This document shows, piece by piece, positions 23,701-34,721 of a stretch of 64,000 nt of DNA. The notes under the pieces were generated by a model. That model made no database searches and was not told where the DNA came from. It saw only the letters and a list, made by a program, of their open reading frames with translations. Origin of the DNA: Bolinopsis microptera (taxonomy: Eukaryota; Ctenophora; Tentaculata; Lobata; Bolinopsidae). Made by a program: the position numbers and the translations under genes. Every line of letters starts with the position of its first letter. Position 1 is the stretch's first letter. The stretch is from the NCBI RefSeq assembly GCF_026151205.1, contig NC_087081.1, positions 9,859,113 to 9,923,112 of the forward strand. The letters run 5' to 3'.

Positions 23701-26700
23701 TCATTATGTCAATAAAATATCTGAGAGTCTAAAGGAGAGATTTAATGTACAAGTTGAAGATAAAAACTTGCGACTAGCACGCATCTTCTGGAGCCCTAAG
23801 CTTCATAAGAACCCTTACAAGGCGAGGTTCATTGCAGGTGCCCGTTTTTGCGTTACGAAACAACTTAACGTCCAAGTTAACTGTTGTCTGAAACTTTTGA
23901 GGAAATACTTCAAGAAATACTGCGAGGCAATCTACAACAACAGCGGTATAAACATGTTTTGGAGCATAGATTCCTCAAGTGAATTCCTTGAAGCTATCAA
24001 AAATAGCGATGTTTATAATATACAAGTATATGATTTTACTACTCTTTATACCAGATTAGACTTGATTGAAGTAGAGAATATGATTAATGAAGTTGTTGAT
24101 TTAATATTTTCAGACCGTAATAGATATATTTGTATTTCTAAAAGAGACAGTAATACATGTTTCTTTTCCAATAAAACCTATGATTCTCATGCCTGCTTTA
24201 GTCAAGATGACCTAAAAGAGGCTGTTAAATTTATTATTTATAACACTTATGTCGTCTTCGGTGGGATTGTATTCATACAAACCAAGGGTATTCCTATGGG
24301 TGGAAATTCAAGTTCCCCTATAGCTGATCTCACTGTTGGCAAAAAGGAATTTAATTATATGAAACGTTTACTTCAGGAAAAGAAAATGGGATTAGCAAAG
24401 ATATTATCCAATAATAAACGATATGTTGCAGACGATTTATCTATTATTAACTACCTTTACTTTCATAAATTGATTAAAGATATTTATCCTAATTCATTGG
24501 AGATGGAGCGAGCTGGTTCCAATAATAAAATCATTAACTACCTTGATTTAAATATTAATATTTCCACAGAAGGACTAGAAATATCAGTGTATAACAAAAC
24601 TGATGATTTTAATTTTCATGTTGTATCCCTTACATTTCCTCACAGTAACATCCCAACCGAGGTTGGCTACAACGTTTTTTCAAGTCAAGTTCTTAGATAT
24701 GGTAATGTTTGCACTAGATTGGATATCTTTACCTCCCATCTTCACAAAATATTCAAAATTCTAATTGATAGAGGATATAGCCGTGATAGACTGATTAAAG
24801 GCATTAAACGTTGTCTGAGGAAATATGATAAAGTTTTCAGGAAGTTCGGTATTCTAGATGACCGTAACATTATTAAAGAACTCCCCTGATATCTTTTGAT
24901 TTATTGAAACACGGGTACTAACTCTGCTAAACTGAACAAATTCTGAAACTTAGGTGAATAAGTGTACAACGTGCTAAACCGAAGTTCAGACTGACCAGTG
25001 AAAATGGGCGAGCGTACCAAGTGTCATTTTAATTAGAAGTTTTAGTCAGTGATTTATTATTGAAGCTTGTAATTACAATATCTAATGCTCCTATAAATAC
25101 TTTAATTAATTGTTTGTCCCGTTATTCTTTTTCCTTCCTCTTTTCCTTGTCATCCCCTTTAGTTTTAAGATTCTTGCTATAAATGGCTACAGCTAACACT
25201 ATTAATGCTAAGTACCAAACAACAAGTGGGAGGTGGATCGTTGGTATACCATTAAATCGATTTAACACCGCAATTCCAGTCGCAAGCCTGGGACCACTAC
25301 TAGCATAGTCACAACATCTACAAAGCTGTCATATAGCCTGACTGACAATTTTCTCGACTGACTGACAATGTTTCTTCTTTTTCCCCATTTAGAATACAAA
25401 GATTAGTACATTTTAGCTTATGATTAATATTATATTTTTACCTATAGTTTACCTAGATAACTCATTCCTACAGCACATTAGCGATGAGAGAGGAAGGAGG
25501 ACTGGAGAAGATCTACGAAGCGATCGAATTAATGGGAAAGAAGCACGAGGAGCATATCCACGACTACGACCCATCAGGAGGAGAGGATAACAAGCGGAGG
25601 TTGACTGGACTCCACGAGACAGCCAGGTTAGTAGGGGGAATGGATCTGGCTGCTTAGTTGAGGGTGGGGTGGGATTGGGCCGGGGGTTGGGCTGATTAGT
25701 TTGGGGGTAAATTAGTTGGGGGGGGGGGCTGATTATTTGGGGGGGGGGGGGGGGGGGAGGGGGAATGTTAAGGGGAGATACACCAAAACCGTTTTTGCTC
25801 CGAACATCGATTTTATTTTATATTATTTTTAAATAGACAAAAAGAATAAGATTGTACACCTTTAAAAATTTTTAAAAATATTCCCTCATCGAGAAAAAAA
25901 ATATTTTTCTTTTTCGAAAATTTTTAAAATTTTGAGAAGTCTGTCACTGTAATACCGATAGTTCGGCCATTTAAAAAGTTTTTTGACTGATGTTTTTACT
26001 GAACATTACTTACACTCCGTACTAGAAGCCATTGAAAGGATTATATAATTGAACAATAAATGACCAAGTTACAGACCGAACAAGGTGAAAAAAGAAAAAT
26101 TGGGATTTTTGCCTACCACCAAAGTTGTACATTTCACCACCCGCCCAGGTCATCAGATATCGCTTCAAAAATTCTTGTGAGTGTAGTTAATGATCATGGC
26201 AAGCTTTTTGGAACCGGATTTCTCTCAATTTTGAGTTTTAAGCTATGCAATGTGGCCTCAAACGACTTAGTAAAATTCATCGTAAAAAAGGGCAAAAAAG
26301 GCAGATGTAAGGCTTAAAATGCCTATAACTCAAAAAGTATCAGTTTTTTTGAAATAATTTTTACATGATCGTAATCAGCTTGGTAAGACGAATCTTTTAG
26401 TACCAAATAGGTGCTTTTAGAAGACAAATTGTCTTAAATAATTTTCTAGCTCGAACACAAGGGTCCCCCCTTGTATAAATTTTGTACAAATTGTACACAT
26501 TTTTTTACAAATTTTGTGGCTTTGAATATTATAAATGTCGTACTAAAAGATTCGTCTTACCAAGCTGATTACGATCCTGTAAAAATTATTTCAAAAAAAC
26601 TGATACTTTTTGAGTTATAGGCATTTTAAGCCTTAAATCTGCCTTTTTTTCCCTTTTTTACGATGAATTTTACTAAGTCGTTTGAGGCCACATTGCATAG

Positions 26701-29700
26701 CTTAAAACTCAAAATTGAGAGAAATCCGGTTCCAAAAAGCTTGCCATGATCATTAACTACACTCACAAGAATTTTTGAAGCGATATCTGATGACCTGGGC
26801 GGGTGGTGAAATGTACAACTTTGGTGGTAGGCAAAAATCCCAATTTTTCTTTTTTCACCTTGTTCGGTCTGTAACTTGGTCATTTATTGTTCAATTATAT
26901 AATCCTTTCAATGGCTTCTAGTACGGAGTGTAAGTAATGTTCAGTAAAAACATCAGTCAAAAAACTTTTTAAATGGCCGAACTATCGGTATTACAGTGAC
27001 AGACTTCTCAAAATTTTAAAAATTTTCGAAAAAGAAAAATATTTTTTTTCTCGATGAGGGAATATTTTTAAAAATTTTTAAAGGTGTACAATCTTATTCT
27101 TTTTGTCTATTTAAAAATAATATAAAATAAAATCGATGTTCGGAGCAAAAACGGTTTTGGTGTATCTCCCCTTAAGTGGGGTCACTAGAATTTGCAGAAA
27201 TGAGAAATGCTGTAAAGTGGAAAAGAGGGAGCACTTAGTATTCTTTCCAAAAGGAGAGAGAAAGTGTACTATGTTCAGTGTTCGCAGACCTTACAGAGAA
27301 TTTCTAGTGATTTGCAGCTTCAGTAGTCGCGTGTGTCCATTGACTCTCAACGATTTATCAGCGCATTTAATAATCCCGTATGCGTTTATTCATTCTCAAC
27401 AGCTTATCACCCTATTGAAAATTCCGTGTGCCTTTATTTACTCTCAACAACTTAACATTCCATAACATGATCATATGATCATATTCCTGCAGGGTAATCA
27501 TTTGCATAATCACAGAAGTCTGATAGTCGCCACTGGCACTTCTACGGCCATAATACGTTTAGAAATCATCTTAAGTCTGCATTAACTAATTTTGGAAACA
27601 GTGGCCCACTCTGAAGTCTCATCGAAGGACATTATTTTTGCCCGTTTCTACTATAATATCCAGTATGCCATTTATCTCAACCTTCCGGCTTCCAGTATAT
27701 AGTGAGACCGCTAAATAAACTCCCAGACTTCCATATCAAAAACTTCACCGGAAATGTGAAACGGTAATTTCATCAAAGAGCCCACTAACTCTATAAGGGG
27801 GGTTAGAGGTGACAAATGACTTAAGAAGAAATGAACTGTGATAAAAGATCTGGGTGAACTGGGTATAAAGATGGTGTGAATACGGGAATACCCCGCTTTT
27901 AATAAAAAAAGGCGAGAATCGAGGGTAGTACGGACCTACTATGCCTCTTATACTATATCGAGTATCGATCATAGATATCCTCTGCAAACGATGGCAGACT
28001 TTATTAGTTTAGCTTAGCTCGACCCCATATATAGAATGTTAATTATGCCCCTGATGCTGTCTAGTGTCTATGTCATGGAAACAAGAAGTATCCAAATTCC
28101 AAATTTGTATAGTTAGAATCTTCAATATCCCCTCTTTATAATCTAAATAATTGTTTGTCTTTCAGCTTTGAGAAGTTCAACTTCGGCGTGGCCCATCGTG
28201 GTGCGAGTATTAGGATTCCTCGACAGGTTGCAGCCGACGGAAAGGGATACTTTGAGGTAATATGATACAGATAATAATTAATATAATTATGCTTATCAAC
28301 TTAATAACACCAGAATGTGTGTGTGTGTGTGTGTCTGATCGTTCGTGTGTAATTTCCGAACGGTTATACAAAGAAAATGGTAAGAGTTACGGGACTGGTT
28401 TTTTCGGTATAGTGTCGACAAAACTCTGACGAAGCCCATATGCAATTTTTTTTTAAATCGGCCAGCGGTAAGTGGCTTAATTGATGGTTTTGTACTATTA
28501 ATGCAACATTATGGAGTGAGCCACTAAAATGGCTCACTTTCTCTTCCTATTCGCTCTAGGGACTACCGGTGGGTGATGAATAATTGAAAATCCAACAGGA
28601 TCTTGTTCTCTTCATTGTGCTGATTCCGGGAAGCATTCGTTTTACGCTCTAGTCATATTAAAAATCGAGATATCGGTCATTGAAAAATGAGTAATTATAG
28701 GCCTGTCAATGATTGCAGCCCAATTAAGAGCTGATCAGTTGCAGCTACTTGTGCCATATAAGGGATAACTGAAGTCACGTGACCGCCAATCCTATCACGT
28801 GACCTTGATTCGTAAATCCTTGGTCACGTGATCACATTCGTAACGTGTCGAATGCTGACTAGGATATCTCGTGACGTCACCAGAGCTCAAGCTCCCTGAC
28901 CAGGCCTTATATGGAATAATATAGTGTATCACGTGTAATTGGATCCAATTAAGAGGAGTTGCGCAATTATCGCAGCATCTCGATCTGGTACCCAGCAGGC
29001 AGCTGGGCCAGAGATTTTAAAGATAAAATAGAAGGATTTCTTGTTAAGGTAAATCGAAGCGAAAATCATGTAACCCTATGTTTTTGATGACGCTGAACAC
29101 GATAAAACTGGTTATAATGTTCATACTTCAGGGGAAATTGCTTTAAAATGCAATTGAATGTCATCAATTTATTATGAGCATAGCAGCTTATCGGTTGGTT
29201 ATACTGCATACTGCAGCATCTCTGCGAATCCTTATAATTGTAAACAACGAAGCCTGTACTTTTCAGGTTGTGTGCGTGGTTATGCTGTTATGAGACTTGA
29301 AATTAAGACCTCCTTTGAAAAATTGTTATACTAATAATCAACATCGATAATGTTAATGTACGTAAATTAATCACGACTGTACTTGGTACTTCAGTCTGCA
29401 GATCACCAGGTGGAAGCTGTTAAATTAGTCACGAATAAACTCAATATCATAAAATATAAAATGAGACAGAATGCAGAAGGACAATCAATCTTTTTTCTTT
29501 AATTCAACTGCAGCTTGTTGAATTTCCTCTTTTTGCTGGCTCCTGGGTTTTTGAGCCTCTCGTCTGACACCACAATGTGATGCCCGGCTTTCATATCCTC
29601 ATCGGCGCATCTCAACTTTGCGTCCGTCATCAGTGCAACTGCTCTTTCAACAGCCTGCTGATGGCAGGGATATGGAGTCACCAAGGGTGTCTCAAGGTAC

Positions 29701-32700
29701 TTATCGAACTGCTCAGGATCTGATGGGTGCGGATGTGAGGAGAGTGAGGAGTCCTCAAACTACATTTGCCTAATATTAATAACTCACTGTAACGGATTAG
29801 GAACATGAGCTTGAGGATCGTTCACGATTCCAAGAATGAACTCCTTCTCCAAGAAGGTCTCAAAATTATCGATCGCTTCCCTTTTCCGCATGTTTTTACG
29901 CTTTTTTAATTTTTCGTAAAGGACCTTGATCTTCCTGAATTAACATTACCTTAGCATTAAGAAAATGAATAAAAGGGAGCTGTCTTATTATATCCTTAAA
30001 TCTCTTTTTAAAAGCGACTTTTGTTGTTAAATGGACAACGTCGATTAGCAAAACTATAGTGTGTCTGAGAAAGATTTCACTGTACAATTACATATAAAGA
30101 TATAAGCGTCTAACTAGCACTTACTTTTTCAAGTTGGAAGATGAAAAGAACTCAGTTCGACTGTAAACTTCAAGGGAGCTGAAATGGGTGACCATTTTTT
30201 CTGCAGCTAGCGATATTTGTTCCATTACGTGTAATGGTCGTTCTTCTTTGTGAAACAGAAAAAACCGAAGAACATCCTTGTTCGACGGCGGTTGGCTTGG
30301 AAGGGTAGCTATAGTTCCGTTTATGTACTCAGACAACTTCATTGTTAAATCAAGAAAGCTTTTTTAGAAATGATCACTCCATATTATAATCCAAGATTTC
30401 TCTAAGACCGCCCACGTGCAAATTGAGACAACTGTCAACATTTCATTTAGGGTTGCCATGGTTAACTGTGCGATTACTTCGCAATTGCACGCTCATTTTA
30501 ATTTGCTGTAATGTTGCCAAATAATGAGTGCCCACGTGTAAATTGCGCGAAAAATATGAATTTGCAATAAGCAACGGCTTTATTGTTATACTATTTGTAG
30601 ATATCTGACTCTGTATTTGTTAAACTGAAACTTTATCAAATATTCGGAAAAATAATTCCTTCGTCTTTTCAACCTGAGATCTGTCCCATAACAGCATAAG
30701 TATAACCACACACACAACCTGAGAAGTACAGGCTTCGTTGTTTACAATTATAAGGATTCGCAGAGATGCTGCAGTATGCAGTATAACCAACCGATAAGCT
30801 GCTCAGCTCATAATAAATTGATGAAATTCAATTGCATTTTAAAGCAATTTCCCCTGAAGTATGAACATTATAACCAGTTTTATCGTGTTCAGCGTCATCA
30901 AAAACATAGGGTTACATGATTTTCGCTTCGATTTACCTTAACAAGAAATCCTTCTATTTTATCTTTAAAATCTCTGGCCCAGCTGCCTGCTGGGTACCAG
31001 ATCGAGATGCTGCGATAATTGCGCAACTCCTCTTAATTGGATCCAATTACACGTGATACACTATATTATTCCATATAAGGCCTGGTCAGGGAGCTTGAGC
31101 TCTGGTGACGTCACGAGATATCCTAGTCAGCATTCGACACGTTACGAATGTGATCACGTGACCAAGGATTTACGAATCAAGGTCACGTGATAGGATTGGC
31201 GGTCACGTGACTTCAGTTATCCCTTATATGGCACAAGTAGCTGCAACTGATCAGCTCTTAATTGGGCTGCAATCATTGACAGGCCTATAATTACTCATTT
31301 TTCAATGACCGATATCTCGATTTTTAATATGACTAGAGCGTAAAACGAATGCTTCCCGGAATCAGCACAATGAAGAGAACAAGATCCTGTTGGATTTTCA
31401 ATTATTCATCACCCACCGGTAGTCCCTATATTCGCTCTCTTTTCTATTACTGCACTGTAGATTGTAGCTTTGGTAATTAGGTTAGCTCCGCAAGTGATAT
31501 TAGGAGAATAGGGCACTGATTGCGGTCTGTTTAAACTGTACAGACAGTTCATACTTTCATACGACAATGTTTATGCGTGTAATACTATCAGCTTATTAGG
31601 AGGGGGGGAGCCACTCATTGCGGTCTGTTTGTTTACTTTCATACGACAATGTAATGCATGTTTTCAAATATAAGGCGGGTGTGGTGCGGAGTTAATAAGG
31701 GTTAATTTCTAAAACGATTTGAATCGGTTTAAGACGGGAGTGATGAGGTGTAATAGTCGTGGTACAGATACTATTGGATACGTGAGGGAACTCCAAATAG
31801 AATTGCTCGCCTAATGCGGGCTTTGACTCAGCGGGTAATTACTCCTACCCTTTTTAACTGCGGCAGTGAAATCCCGGCCGAAGGCCGGGTTACACTAGTA
31901 AATGATATAATGTAAAATCCGGATAGGAATATTGTTTATGAGTCGCATGGTTGCAATGTATTCTCGTATAAATTTGTATTGATCCCGTTTGATGCGACAA
32001 GGGCATTTTTTCCTTGTCGCATCAAACGGGATCAGTACAAATTATACAAAAATAATACATATAATATAAGGTGCTAATAATATTATATCATTTTGTCTGG
32101 ATATGATGTTTAGGATTCGTAGAAGGGCGAAGCAAAACCGAAAATTGTTCGCATGAATTTATACAAAATCAAAAACCATGTCCCCTGTCTAAGATGAGAA
32201 GTATGTATGATACCGGGCGAAAAGTACGTACTTGTACTTTATTTTGAAAAGTACGTATGATACCTCAGTGTACGATTCAAAAAATTTTCAAACTTATTTT
32301 CACAGGCGCGATGTAACGTTTTTTAAATCCGACGTTTTATTTATTGGAAACTCCCGACTTCCACGATTGAAATTTCATTGTCATGATGGTTTTGAAAGCC
32401 ATATTCATGGAGATAATAGAAACACTCAATCGCAGATAACAAAGAAAGTTTAATAAGCTTCATCATTTCATCAAAACAAAAAACAATGAACTTTCTAGCA
32501 TCATCATTTCAACAGATCAAATTTACTTTCAGCTTTAACGTTTCAGTTTTGCATTAGAGTAGATGTAGATCAATTTGTTGAATCTCTCAGGCTTAGTGCG
32601 TAGTCTTCTACTGCAGTAGATATACTCCATGTCTCTAAAATTTTGTTCACAGACTGAGGAAGAAGTCAGAACACTAAAAACTTTTGTAGCGATCAAATGG

Positions 32701-33151
32701 AGAACCTCATAACTCTGTGGGCTATAGTATCTCCAATACAACATAGGATTTGGTAGATTCTGCAACGAATCCAAATTTTAAAAACCGTGCGAAAGTTTGA
32801 CACGTGCCGACACGTGCACTACATTATTGTATCTGCATACTTTTCCGCAGTATTTTAAAAGTACGTACTTGTACGATACTTTGAAAAGTACGTATGATAC
32901 ATACTTCTCATCTTAGTCCCCTGTATTATAGTGATATACAATGCAAGTTGCAACTAGCAATAGCAACAGTGGTTTTGCTAACTCAATTAATCAGTTAATT
33001 TATTAATACTAAGTAGTTAATTAACTGATTAATTGACTCATTAGTAACTAATTGTTAAATTATCTCAACCTAGGATCGAAGACCCAGCAGCAACGCCGAC
33101 CCGTACGTCGTTACCGACAGAATTGTCCGTACCATCTGCCTTGGCGAGTAA
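20762..33151 (+). CDS. Glutamine synthetase, 8 coding exons
   Basis: Makes glutamine from glutamate, ammonia and ATP. The coding exons are 20762-20865, 21061-21195, 21336-21555, 21859-21987, 22245-22411, 25474-25626, 28166-28256 and 33074-33151. All have AG/GT borders, phases agree, and they join to 358 residues, the usual eukaryotic (type II) length. Landmarks in order: [42 protein letters not shown] (metal-binding Glu), [32 protein letters not shown] (His), [24 protein letters not shown] (Arg) and [12 protein letters not shown]. There is no targeting peptide, so it is probably cytosolic. The three last introns are enlarged by mobile elements (a Naiad element, a palindrome, and a Mutator-like plus a hAT element), yet every splice site is kept. 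A poly(A) signal AATAAA is at 33497. Confidence 0.97.
22700..24950 (+). mobile_element. Naiad-type Penelope-like element lacking the endonuclease
   Basis: It lies within glutamine synthetase intron 5. The protein resembles the element at 37.3 kb in having a CxC linker before the RT, the arrangement described for Naiad elements, but no GIY-YIG region precedes it, so the element is probably 5'-truncated. Element ends and target duplication were not resolved. Confidence 0.8.
22763..24889 (+). CDS. Naiad-type reverse transcriptase, 708 codons
   Basis: One uninterrupted frame. Residues 1-135 correspond to the linker after the missing GIY-YIG domain. The CxC motif is SPCDCH (138-140), followed by [14 protein letters not shown], which parallels HKHVITGELSMI in the second Naiad copy. 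RT landmarks: [47 protein letters not shown] (motif A), [17 protein letters not shown] (motif B), [13 protein letters not shown] (motif C, near residue 552) and [11 protein letters not shown] (motif D). Motif C reads VADD, where the other copy has YQDD. The frame starts ATG but the genuine start was probably further upstream in the endonuclease part. It shares the sense direction of glutamine synthetase and would be spliced out with intron 5. Confidence 0.88.
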   Translation: MCSFLTEHSIYKTLKCYSLSDLDTLYSLSQNNSGLIYNVCSSFCSTFSPKYHQNKSESSNREFIIVPFNCKFIDNLNLKSIFSDTSVIDLLPILIQSFTPLQIYYEYNDPISLSICNYASFLKKLSISDIKSILGSPCDCHSSPFNYPPHGHVVTGNLDIVDNVELREVLSYGCKYRIPTFKSPDEIYMSVTEAVDKFIKSKSRKYCQKEVKFSDWKEKVLSIVSNRIEYYKKNFPETFEIKENTLEKDDVKRSLKLLKSKYIICSIDKASGNFSFICKKFYVKTLVNEMGFDPNTLECIGNDTYKPCSEDETHYVNKISESLKERFNVQVEDKNLRLARIFWSPKLHKNPYKARFIAGARFCVTKQLNVQVNCCLKLLRKYFKKYCEAIYNNSGINMFWSIDSSSEFLEAIKNSDVYNIQVYDFTTLYTRLDLIEVENMINEVVDLIFSDRNRYICISKRDSNTCFFSNKTYDSHACFSQDDLKEAVKFIIYNTYVVFGGIVFIQTKGIPMGGNSSSPIADLTVGKKEFNYMKRLLQEKKMGLAKILSNNKRYVADDLSIINYLYFHKLIKDIYPNSLEMERAGSNNKIINYLDLNINISTEGLEISVYNKTDDFNFHVVSLTFPHSNIPTEVGYNVFSSQVLRYGNVCTRLDIFTSHLHKIFKILIDRGYSRDRLIKGIKRCLRKYDKVFRKFGILDDRNIIKELP
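25690..25765. repeat. Poly-G tract
   Basis: G-rich intronic stretch with runs of up to about 25 G (25738-25757), directly before the TTAA palindrome. A likely place for sequencing error and for G-quadruplex formation. Confidence 0.8.
25772..27171. mobile_element. Near-perfect 1.4-kb palindromic element in a TTAA site
   Basis: Arms 25772-26403 and 26540-27171 are each 632 bp, inverted and almost identical. A 136-bp spacer separates them. Ends read GGGGAGATACACCAAAACCG inward. TTAA flanks both sides (25768-25771 and 27172-27175), the target duplication of piggyBac and Kolobok elements. Each arm contains the same 85-codon frame, differing at one residue (RCKA against RFKA); nothing links it to a known protein. 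With no transposase it is a non-autonomous foldback element. It lies in glutamine synthetase intron 6. Confidence 0.9.
27290..27498 (-). repeat. Dispersed repeat, inverted relative of 19774-19925
   Basis: It shares TACAGAGAATTTCTAG at one end and CCTGCAGGGTAAT at the other with the copy upstream of the gene, in inverse orientation. It contains an internal partial duplication (CTCAACAGCTTATCACCCTA and CTCAACAACTTAACA). The two copies flank the first six exons of glutamine synthetase. Confidence 0.65.
27500..28165. other. End of glutamine synthetase intron 6
   Basis: Nothing recognisable; stops in all frames. It ends in a good branch/polypyrimidine region and acceptor TTTGTCTTTCAG at 28154-28165. 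Confidence 0.5.
28557..31428. mobile_element. Mutator-like element with 740-bp terminal inverted repeats
   Basis: Terminal inverted repeats 28557-29295 and 30686-31428 start TAGGGACTACCGGTGGGTGA and differ by a few percent. An exact 9-bp target duplication, TATTCGCTC, flanks the element (28548-28556 and 31429-31437). Long inverted repeats with a 9-bp duplication are the signature of Mutator-like elements. No transposase is visible inside; instead the 1.4-kb core holds a small minus-strand gene. Each terminal repeat contains four CACGTG sites. It sits in glutamine synthetase intron 7. Confidence 0.88.
29499..30342 (-). CDS. Gene carried in the Mutator-like element, uncharacterised
   Basis: Exon 1 (30342-30125) starts ATG, encodes [20 protein letters not shown] and ends at a good GTAAGT donor in phase 2. 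Exon 2 (29934-29787) joins in phase after TTAATTCAG. Exon 3 (29759-29499) ends with the stop. Between exons 2 and 3 lies an in-frame 27-nt stretch with stop codons and no GT donor, so this joint is either a very short odd intron or damage. The protein is about 208 residues, basic and helical in the middle ([20 protein letters not shown]). Its C-terminal part contains [19 protein letters not shown], a motif I associate with poorly annotated transposon-linked proteins of Hydra and arthropods. Function unknown. It could be a captured fragment of another element's gene or an accessory protein of this one. Confidence 0.6.
31438..32180. other. Intronic spacer with a small hairpin
   Basis: Bases 31972-32042 form a hairpin whose arms include CCCGTTTGATGCGACAAGG and its complement. 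The sequence AAACTGCGGCAGTGAAATCC-like at 31857-31878 recurs near 50776. No gene. Confidence 0.55.
32189..32916 (-). mobile_element. Non-autonomous hAT element with transposase C-terminal fragment
   Basis: Terminal inverted repeats CTAAGATGAGAAGTATGTAT are flanked by an exact 8-bp duplication TCCCCTGT (32181-32188 and 32917-32924), as for hAT elements. Subterminal words AAAGTACGTA(C/T) recur near both ends. A minus-strand frame (32774-32535) encodes the C-terminal hAT dimerisation region: [27 protein letters not shown] and [20 protein letters not shown] follow the family pattern. The rest of the transposase is missing. It lies in glutamine synthetase intron 7. Confidence 0.9.
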
Positions 33152-33785
33152 ATATAGCCATCACGTGACCAATGACCTTCTATAGCATCGATGACGTCAT
33201 CATGTTTAAATTGTTTAGAATTTGTTTTCAATTTGTACTATGTTGTTATATATAGAGGACATTATTATATATGGGGTCAGATTGTTTACATAAAAAAACA
33301 ATGATTGTTTCAGTAAAAATGTTTTCGTCAGTGAAGTGTGTTGATTGAATACGTTCACGTTTGGCTAAATTCGTTAAAGAGTTATTCTTTGGAATGATTC
33401 AGAAACTTGTGCAATTCACATAGTTTTATAATTTTAAATATAATCGAAAAAAGTTAGAAAATAATGTTTCATTTATATTTTAAATTAATGGGATGAAATA
33501 AACGGGAATCTTTTTCCTGCAACATAATATGACAAAGGTGTGACATATATTTAACTAAGGTAGTAAGCTAACGGAGGTTACTTAATAATGTGGACAACTG
33601 TTCTTATCGACTCTCGTAACTTATTCTACCATAGAAAAGGGTTCTTTTGCGATAGTATAACTCTAAACACGATAGCTAGCAATAGCTATATTATAGCGCT
33701 AGTAACCCCACGAAAACCTCACCGAACCTCCACGCGGTGTGGGGTGGGTGGCTCGAACGGGAGGTGCATGGGTGTTTCTAACCTA
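33152..33785. other. Glutamine synthetase 3' UTR and flank
   Basis: AATAAA at 33497-33502 is the likely poly(A) signal, giving a 3' UTR of about 370 bases. The remainder to the next mobile element shows no gene. Confidence 0.65.
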
Positions 33786-34693
33786 CCTTATCGGACCTTA
33801 TTTGGACGGACATTACTTGAACGCTGGAGGCCCTAGCGTTCATCTTAATGTCCGTTCAAATAAAGTCCGTTCAATTAATGTCCGTCCAAGTTAAAGTCCG
33901 TTGAAATTTTTTCAAAAATTTTTCCATTTCGAACTTTTTGTCCAGAATATGACAACTTTGAGAACTTTATTGTGCCGTAAGTTAACGACGGAAAGGTTCT
34001 CCTTGGTCTTCCGGAGGTACACTGTACAGAAAACTCTACTAGTATATGATGTTTTCAAGGGTCACTTGGCGGGAAAAAGTCAACGAAATTATGGCACTCA
34101 ACAACATAGTTCATGAACTATAGTCCCCGCCAACATGACAAACTTAAGTTCCAGCCTCTAGATATTACGGTAAATCGTGTTGCCAAGGACATTGTCCGAC
34201 GTTGTTATAGCTCATATTACTCAGGGGCGGTAATGAAATAGTGCTAGGAAAGCTCCACGTGATGTTAAGGTTAACCTTAAGTTGTCTAAGATAAAACCAC
34301 TTCACGGCTCACGCCGAATGGCTTGTAAAAGTTAACACTGAAATGCAGGACCGGGGTAGTTTGATAAAAAAGTTTCCATAAAGCTAGAAATCACTGATGC
34401 TTTAAGCATGGACTATTTTATGCACGAAAACCCATTTGATGAAGATGATATGTGATATTAAAAACTGATCATGTACACATATTTTAACATTTTTACTGCT
34501 TAATGACTGCTTTTCTTACTTACTGTATAAAAAATGAATTTAAAAATCATTTGCTGAAATTTAAAAAACATAAAAAAAAATTGAAAAAAATTCGGATTTT
34601 TGATGGTTTTGAATGCCTTCGAGCGTTCATATTAATGTCCGTTCATAATTATGTCCGTTCATGTAATGTCCGTCCAAATAAGGTCCGATAAGG
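33786..34693. mobile_element. pogo-type miniature element, copy C (908 bp)
   Basis: Same ends as copies A and D, flanked by TA (33784-33785, 34694-34695). On the plus strand the transposase remnants read YDVFKGHL, DITVNRVAKDIV and, at the end, ITDALSMDYFMHENPFDEDD before a stop near 34455; these align with the last part of the pogo-like remnant at 63194-63691 (ITDACKSDF, NPFADLV). Several stops interrupt it. A (TATC)n microsatellite (34696-34721) follows directly. Confidence 0.88.
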
Positions 34694-34721
34694 TATATCT
34701 ATCTATCTATCTATCTATGTA

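Noticed and set aside
26060-26883. 85-codon frames on both strands as genes
   Set aside because: They are mirror copies in the two arms of one palindrome with no similarity to a known family.
33588-33836. 82-codon frame after glutamine synthetase
   Set aside because: It runs into a miniature element end and shows no protein family pattern.
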